In this document: one piece after another, positions 58,801 through 64,000 of the stretch
How the letters are laid out: each line of letters begins with the position of its first letter
Position numbering within the stretch: the first letter of the stretch is position 1
DNA from: Carallia brachiata
Lineage: Eukaryota; Streptophyta; Magnoliopsida; Malpighiales; Rhizophoraceae
Reading direction: 5' to 3'
Assembly (NCBI GenBank): GCA_021464245.1
Contig: JADCRB010000037.1
Span: 7,296,861-7,360,860 of the forward strand
DNA: 64,000 nt
Position numbers and translations under genes: made by a program
The notes under the pieces: model-generated
What the model was told of the DNA's origin: nothing
Seen by the model: the letters and a program-made list of their open reading frames with translations, nothing else
Database searches by the model: none

Positions 58801-59193
58801 ATTGCCGTTGAAAACACAAATTTCATCTCTGCATATGGCTGTTCTAGAAGGACTCACACAGGAAGAGAATGCTCGCCTACGTCTAGATGAATTAGAAGCC
58901 CTCGATGAAAGGAGACTCAAAACACAACAGCAACTCGAGTGCTACCAAACCTGGCTCACTAATACATTCAACCGCAGAGTTCGCCCTTGATCATTTCAAG
59001 TTGGAGAACTTGTTCTAGCAGTACAACAACCCATCAACCTGAAGCAGCGACATGGGGACAAACTTACTTCTAAATGGGACGGGTCATACCTAGTGTATAA
59101 GGCCTACACCCACAACGCTTACATGTTGTTAGATCAAGAAGGCGTCTGGATTAACCCGATCAATGGAGAATTTTTGAAGCATTATTATGTATA
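55876..59193 (+). pseudogene. Tat element pol (RT, RNase H, aRNase H, integrase)
   Basis: RT begins at the LTR edge: YKDVCALNYKEMP, PQIEEEVNKLINAGFIREV, NGQLRVCVDFRDLNKVC, SFMDGSSGYNQIRMAPEDEE, YIDNLVV (catalytic YVDD has become YIDN). A decayed RNase H lies at 56700-57130. A second one follows: LWTMFFDGAARRDGAGTGI, HEDSQLVINQLTG, HVPRRENTQADALANMA (57170-57794). Integrase: CGGHQLRPK..CQACQFHAN, DLVGPLPKSFIGHLY, IITNNGKQF (Asp to Asn), ANGLAKAFNKIL (catalytic Glu to Lys), and a C-terminal part ending GEFLKHYYV. Stops, shifts and one antisense insertion break it. Confidence 0.88.
58346..58497 (-). other. Foreign antisense segment inside integrase
   Basis: Integrase reads INFIRTHI, then about 150 bp that do not fit, then FGIPRFIITNNG. 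The extra piece carries an open minus-strand frame (part of 58293-58493): MEHENVTEFVLVTLRDGV, SFSNEEKDPMTLKELNEE. Acidic, no family recognised. It may be an inverted piece of another or the same retroelement. Confidence 0.6.
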
Positions 59194-59299
59194 AATATAT
59201 GTGTTCCTGAAAAAAAATCAAAAAAAAATGAAAATGAATCAAAAAAGAGAAAAGAAAAAAAAATCAAAAAAATCAAAAAATCAAAAAAAAGTAAAAAAA

Positions 59300-59692
59300 A
59301 AAAGTTTGGAAGTCCCAATCTGAAAGTCCAAACCTGAAAGTCCAAACCCGAAAGTCCAAGCCCAAACACTTGAGCCCAAATCAGAAAACTCAAGCCCGAC
59401 TCCAAAGCCTAAAAACCAAGTTCAGATCCAAAACTCAAACACTTGACCTCAAATCCAAAAGCCCAAGTCCAAAAACCCAAACACTCGAACCCAAATCCAA
59501 AAGCCCAAAGCCTAAAAATCAAGTACAGAAAACCAAAGACTCGAGCCCAAAACCAAAAAACCAAGTCCAATCCAGAACCCAAACACTCGAGTCGAAATCC
59601 AGAAGTTCAAGCACAAATCCAAAGCCTAAAAGCTTAAATCCAAATCCAAAATCCAAACACTTAACATCCAGTCCAACTCTTGGCTCACATGA
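59300..59692 (+). repeat. Decayed minisatellite in the pol-3' LTR spacer
   Basis: Variants of AATCCAAAAGCCCAAGTCC and CCCAAACACTCGAG(C/T)C recur about every 20-45 bp. The frame at 59370-59705 reads as a Lys/Pro/Ser/Gln low-complexity chain (PKTQTLEPKSKSPKPKNQ). Such 3' tandem repeats are known in Tat/Ogre-type elements. Confidence 0.75.
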
Positions 59693-59717
59693 GTATAAAC
59701 TATGAACGGCCCAACAA

Positions 59718-59725
59718 TATAAAAG
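59718..59725 (+). promoter_or_regulatory. TATA-like box before the WUS-like cargo gene
   Basis: TATAAAAG, 88 bp before the ATG at 59813, followed by a pyrimidine-rich leader. It suggests the cargo had its own core promoter, not only the LTR. Confidence 0.5.
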
Positions 59726-59812
59726 CAATCGTGAGTTTGAGTCTGAGTCTCTGCTTCAGTCTCGCTTCAGTCTTCCCTGTATATCAAACCTTTGCTCCTC
59801 TGCAGCAAAAAA

Positions 59813-60438
59813 ATGGAACCATCTACAGAACAAGAAGTTAAGGAAGAAGAAAGGTCACCCAAAAAAAGATGACACCCAACTATGGCGCAACTGCAAATTT
59901 TAGAGGAGTTCTTCTATAACAATGGAGGTATTGTCCCTAACTCATCACAGATTCTCCAACTTGTCTCACGACTGCGCCCGCTAGGGGTAGTCGAAGGAAA
60001 AAATGTAAATTTTTGGTTCCAGAATCGGAGAAATAGGAGAGAGCGGTGCTGAGAGATGTTATTTTTAAAGCACAGTCTGTCGTTCCTATAGTATATCTCA
60101 CTGGTACAGCTTCACCCTCAAATGAAGTAGGCCTGAGTTCTACCACTGCAATAGTCTCTCCATGGTATGTTGATCAGAGCCATAACCTATAGGAGTATAC
60201 GTACTGGTCCTGGTGGTCTTACGGAGTCAACCAAGGGTTTATCCCTCCCAAGTACTTAAGTTCAGGAGGAACTTTTCTAGCAAAAAGAAGACATTCTAGC
60301 AAAACTTTGCCTCTCTTTCCAAAATATTCTGACAGCATCAACCAGCCAGAAGGCTCCAGCGATATCAACATCATCGGCCCACCGGACGATGCCAGACTTA
60401 ATTTGGAGCTACGCCTCAGGCCCTGCCAGGACGGTTAG
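59813..60438 (+). pseudogene. WUSCHEL-like (WOX, WUS clade) homeobox gene carried by the retrotransposon
   Basis: WUS-clade WOX proteins are nuclear transcription factors keeping stem-cell niches. The frame opens MEPSTEQEVKEEERSPKKR, then a TGA (59870-59872) where WOX homeodomains have the Trp of RWxPT. It continues HPTMAQLQILEEFFYNNGG, IVPNSSQILQLVSRLRPLG, VVEGKNVNFWFQNRRNRRER: all three helices and the WOX signature EGKNV-WFQN. One frameshift near 60040-60050 leads to the tail, with a TAG at 60190-60192. The tail holds SKTLPLFP (the WUS-box TLxLFP, 60304-60321) and ARLNLELRL (EAR-like LxLxL repression motif, 60397-60417), ending QDG-stop. About 208 codons, close to WOX5-size proteins. No intron is evident, favouring capture of a spliced transcript. 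Same strand as the element, between pol and 3' LTR. Confidence 0.87.
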
Positions 60439-60698
60439 CAAGATAAGGTGCAACGACTTTAGCATTACATGGTAACGACTTCTATAGTAAACGGTAACAA
60501 CTTTCGTGACGTGAGTCAGTCGTATCCTCTTTTGTCTCTTATGCGGGAAAGGGACGTGGAGGACCCTATTAGATTTTGCGTACCTTCTTTTGACTTTTTT
60601 TTTTTTTTAAAAAAAAACTCTTTGGTGTATGTATATATATCCTGCATGCCTGAGTCATAACACTCACCCCCTCAGCTACTCTTTTTCTTAGAAAGAAA

Positions 60699-61001
60699 AT
60701 GGCTAGTCTCTACACTTGTCGTAGAAAGTTCTTTGATTAAGAAGTTGGAGGCGTACGAACTAAGAAGAGAAAGAGTAGTCCTCCTCGAGAGATCCCTAAA
60801 AACCCTTGAGACTCAGTCTCCAATGTCATCGGTGTAATGGAGTTTCAACCATTCTCCTTAGTTCACATCTATCGCAGCGAGCTAAGAAGTTGTGATCGTC
60901 CTCTTGGATTTACAGATGTAACGACGGATGGGGAAGTTCCAACTACTCTACTTACGTCAAAACAGACTCGAAAATTATCACTACAGTCTGTCTCTCTGTG
61001 A
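60699..61001 (+). pseudogene. Second accessory reading frame of the Tat element, unknown function
   Basis: From ATG 60699 a 100-codon frame runs to TGA 60999-61001 with only two internal stops (60738-60740, 60807-60809). It begins MASLYTCRRKFFD and has a nuclear-localisation-like cluster (RTKKRKSSPPR), then VIGVMEFQPFSLVHIYRSEL and TSKQTRKLSLQ. No family recognised. It lies 260 bp after the WUS-like gene in the same orientation, so may be a second cargo or its continuation. Another short frame at 61057-61239 is less convincing. Confidence 0.4.
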
Positions 61002-61361
61002 GTTTGCCTTGAAGTTCCGTAGTCATAGGCCTTCCTCATGAGAAGGTTCAAGTTCTTTGTCTACCAGATCATCCTCACCAGAGCTGTGGAACTTTAAGAC
61101 ACATAAAATAACCTTTGCAAGTTATGGAAGCTCCATATCAGCTGGAGCCAAAGCTTCAATTTCTATATTGGCTGGACTGCTGACTTCCTCAAAGTCGTAT
61201 CGGTTTCCTATTACGGACCAACAACAGTTGGCTAGCTAGAGATAGAAGACTTCAAGGTTCAACATTCATCAAGACGTCTAAAGCTTCAAACTAGACTTCA
61301 AGACTCAGTTCGGATCACGTCCGCAAAGTTCTTTTTTACCGACCCTTAAAGTGGGAGCATT

Positions 61362-62231
61362 TGCAAATGTAAAAAAAAAAATAAATAAATAAGTCTAAGT
61401 TTCTAAAAAAAAAAAACAGAGATTGGTCAGCAATTGTCGACCTAATCAAGGTCAGCAATTGCTAACCGCAATCAGCGGCCACTAACCCTTTGGGTTGGTG
61501 GTACAGTCCTCCCTAGAGGGTCTATTTATAGGCCTTCTCCCCCCCCCCCCGGCTCTCCCCAGTTAAATCGATTATTTTAGAAAATTTATAAATAGAAAAA
61601 TAAAGAGAACTTGAGAGAAAAAGAAAATTTTGAAAATTTCTGAAGAAAATTTTGAAAATTTCTAAAGAAAAATTTGAAAATGTCTGAAAAAAATTTCTTC
61701 TTTTCTTACGTACTTTTACTTTGCGGTATACTCTCCTAATTCCTTTTTTAGGGATATCTCAGGTGTAAGCCCAAAAAAAATCTTATGTATCCATTTTCAA
61801 GTGTATTTTGGGTTTATACTCTCTGATCGTACGAGATCTAGATCTGTGAGAGTATAGATCTAAAATATCAAAATATTACAAATTCGGCTGAGATCAAGTC
61901 TCATACGGTCCTCAGCAAAATTCAGGCAACTCATCTGAGAACAAGTCCCTTCAACCCTCGGTGAAATCAAACCAGATCGAGTCAAATCAGATCTCTACAA
62001 TTTTTAACCGTTGTTCAAACGTCTACATTAGATCCAGTTTCAATACTACCAGTTCAAGATAAAGCTGTAGAATTTATTTCCGTCAAAATCAAGCTCGTGC
62101 AACCCTTAACAGAGTTATACAGGAGAACACTAATTGGAAGATGCACAAAGATTGACCCCACGTAAATTTCCTTTTATTTTAAAATTTTTATTTGCAATTT
62201 GTAATTTGTATTTTCGAGTTTAACTGTTACA
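61362..62231 (+). repeat. Tat element 3' LTR
   Basis: 870 bp, TGCAAATG to TGTTACA. By eye similar to the 5' LTR through most of its length, with an extra A-rich block after the start and an extra TGAAAATTTCT-type repeat near 61630-61690. TATA equivalent is mutated to TCTATTTATAGG; the C-tract (61540) is kept. Confidence 0.88.
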
Positions 62232-62265
62232 AGTTCGAGATTTTCATCGCTTAAAGTGACGTTTT

Positions 62266-63090
62266 GATTTTTTAGTTTTGTTTTTTCAATTTTTTTTATA
62301 TTTATCAAAATTAAATAAATAAAATCTATATTGGGAGAAAATATATATAAACAGATTAATTTTTAAGCTTTATTTCAAAAATAATTTTATACTGTGAGAA
62401 GAAAATTTGAAAGCATTTCTCTATTTTTACTTCATCTCTATAAAAAAAAAATTTAAAAAAAATAGTTTTTCACAAAATAATACTAAGCTATTAAATTATC
62501 TTTTATGAATGTTTCTAAATTTTTTTTGTAAAAATCATAATACTATGATAATACAATTTCTTTGTTTATACTAAGATTAAACTCACACAATACTTGCATT
62601 TATGATTTCAATACTCATAAAAATTAAGATTAACTTAACGGTTTAATCAAATCGATTTATAATTTGACTTGCGATTCGCTTAAGAACTTGTATTTTAATA
62701 TACATACGTTTTGATTTTGTTTTGCTTTTCCAACTTTTTTTATAATTTCTTATCATAATTTAATAAACATCTATATCCGGAAGCAAGTATACAAATATAT
62801 TAATTTTTAGTCCTTAAGCTAGCCTCAAGAATCTAAAGTGATTTTATAACATAAAAAGTAAAATTGGAAAGCATTTTTCATCTTCGGTTAAGTAAAAAAG
62901 GATAGTTTTCATAAAATAATACCAAGTTACTAAAATATATTTGATGAATATTTTTTAAAATTATTTTTTTGCAAAATCACAATATAATGACAACACTACT
63001 CTTTCTTTATTTATATTAAGATTGGATCTACACGAAGGTTTATGATATCAGTATTCAATATTCATAGAAATTAAAACTTACTTAACGGTT
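62266..63090. repeat. Imperfect tandem duplication, about 440-bp unit
   Basis: Two diverged copies, starting CGTTTTGATTTT (about 62266 and 62708) and ending CTTAACGGTT (about 62635 and 63083), share many words in order (TATTAATTTTTA, GAAAGCATTT, CACAAAATAATACTAAG/CATAAAATAATACCAAG). A/T-rich, non-coding. Confidence 0.7.
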
Positions 63091-64000
63091 CGGTAACCCC
63101 AGATTAAAGCACAAGGTTGTCTCTAAACTTTAGTTTCGCAATCTTTTAGTATTTTTTACATATATAGTGATTAGCAATGAAAAACGTGCGTTAAAAGGCC
63201 ACCTAAAATATTATTTAGCATTGGAATTGAAAAAAAAAAAAAAAATTTCTAATTTGACATTTCTTGCCTCAACTTGTAATCAAATAATTTTAAAGCAGGC
63301 TTACCTAGTTTAATGGCGACTACTAAGATTCAATTTCTTTTGACTAATACAGGAAGATAGGTATTCGCAAATCATTGAATTGTATTTTTTTAATTTTTTT
63401 ACTTATTAAAATTTCAACGGCATATTTAAGTCTACTCAACCTGAATTCACGACAAGCAAACAAAGAAGAGAGAAGCCTTTCGGTTTTCAATCGTTGAATC
63501 CTTCTCCCTTCTACACAATTTCACCATCACAAACAACAAAAAGGCAAAAGACACGGAGAAAAAGTGAGAAAAAGCGAGAAAAAGCCCCCAAGAGATCATA
63601 TTTCTTCTGCGTAAATCCCAATTAAAAACGACTCTGAAAACTTAATTCCGCAATTAAAATTTGTTAACACAACGTCACAAGTATATAACGACTAACGAAC
63701 CCGACGACAGCGGTCCCACTTTTCTCCCGAGTTTCTCTTTTCGTTCGATATACCGTTGCAGGACCGAGAAACCTTATACCCTTGCAGAAAGAATTTTGGC
63801 TTTTGCCACTGCAGGGTTTGACTGGACCATCATCTGAAAAATAAACGAAGAGACATCATTCTTTATGGCATTTTTTCATTTGACTACTTTTTGTGGGAAA
63901 TTAGCCTGGTTCCATTGGACATTGTTATTTCATTAAGAGTTTCACTCTTTATCAAAAAAAATTTCAATCTAATAACACTTTTTTTTTTGTGCATAAAAAT
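63091..64000. other. Intergenic DNA at right edge
   Basis: No gene recognised. The stretch 63440-63840 is less A/T-rich and holds GA-rich and CT-rich leader-like sequence, which could be the promoter or 5' UTR of a gene outside the window; this is a guess. Confidence 0.3.

Larger units (their letters stand above)
55093..62231 (+). mobile_element. Tat-type Ty3/gypsy element with captured WUSCHEL-like cargo
   Basis: LTR pair (55093-55876; 61362-62231) with TG(T/C)AAATG...TGTTACA ends and a purine tract AAAGTGGGAG before the 3' LTR. Internal order: RT, RNase H, a second RNase H-like domain, integrase, a tandem-repeat spacer, a WUS-like gene, a further short frame, 3' LTR. The long region between pol and 3' LTR and the second RNase H are hallmarks of the Tat lineage. 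PBS, gag and protease are absent: the 5' LTR is joined directly to RT. No matching target duplication (GCGAC left, AGTTC right). Confidence 0.88.

Noticed and set aside
59370..59705. 111-residue Lys/Pro/Ser-rich frame as a possible protein
   Set aside because: It is a translation of the minisatellite spacer and two overlapping frames are equally open, so repeats rather than coding explain it.
1..64000. CRISPR arrays, bacterial operons, tRNA or rRNA genes
   Set aside because: The regular repeats found are transposon or minisatellite units in plant DNA; no tRNA cloverleaf or rRNA sequence was recognised. The tRNA-like matches are primer-binding sites.

Overview
This is a transposon-dense stretch of a plant nuclear genome, almost certainly a eudicot. 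Evidence: AT-rich intergenic DNA; plant LINEs with DUF4283/zinc-knuckle ORF1; Ty1/copia (Tork-like), chromovirus, Athila-like and Tat-like Ty3/gypsy elements; hAT, Mutator-like and PIF/Harbinger-like MITEs; one plant secreted lipid-transfer-type gene; and relics of plant glycine decarboxylase H-protein and WUSCHEL-like (WOX) genes. The species cannot be told from the sequence.

Layout. 1-10.9 kb: one minus-strand LINE (LINE-A) cut by two later insertions in ORF1, a 638-bp hAT-type MITE and a nearly intact minus-strand copia element (4149-9991). 11.5-12.0 kb: the only apparently intact host gene, a two-exon nsLTP-like 8-cysteine secreted protein. 12-29 kb: intergenic DNA with MITEs, a 2.0-kb non-autonomous hAT element, a minus-strand Athila-like gag relic, a long decayed tandem array (about 23.8-27.3 kb) and a 3' fragment of a plus-strand copia element. 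29.6-43 kb: a second minus-strand LINE (LINE-B), split by a complete plus-strand LINE (LINE-C, 34.77-40.92 kb); joining LINE-B across the insertion restores its ORF1 frame. 43.5-50.9 kb: a plus-strand chromovirus-type gypsy element holding a hAT-like insertion. 51.0-51.3 kb: an H-protein pseudogene. 51.9-54.4 kb: MITEs and CT tracts. 55.1-62.2 kb: a Tat-type gypsy element that lost its PBS, gag and protease. 62.2-64 kb: a tandem duplication and non-coding DNA.

The most remarkable feature is in the Tat element. Between pol and the 3' LTR, in sense orientation and behind its own TATA-like box, lies a decayed gene with a WOX homeodomain, a WUS-box (TLPLFP) and a C-terminal EAR-like motif (LNLELRL). 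A second unrecognised short reading frame follows. The element therefore appears to carry a captured WUSCHEL-clade regulator of stem-cell identity as cargo.

Nearly all element genes are inactivated. Much of the damage is nonsense of the TGG-to-TAG/TGA or CAG-to-TAG kind, plus Asp-to-Asn and Glu-to-Lys at catalytic residues, as expected from deamination of methylated cytosines. Target-site duplications and restored reading frames give a relative insertion order for many of the nested elements.
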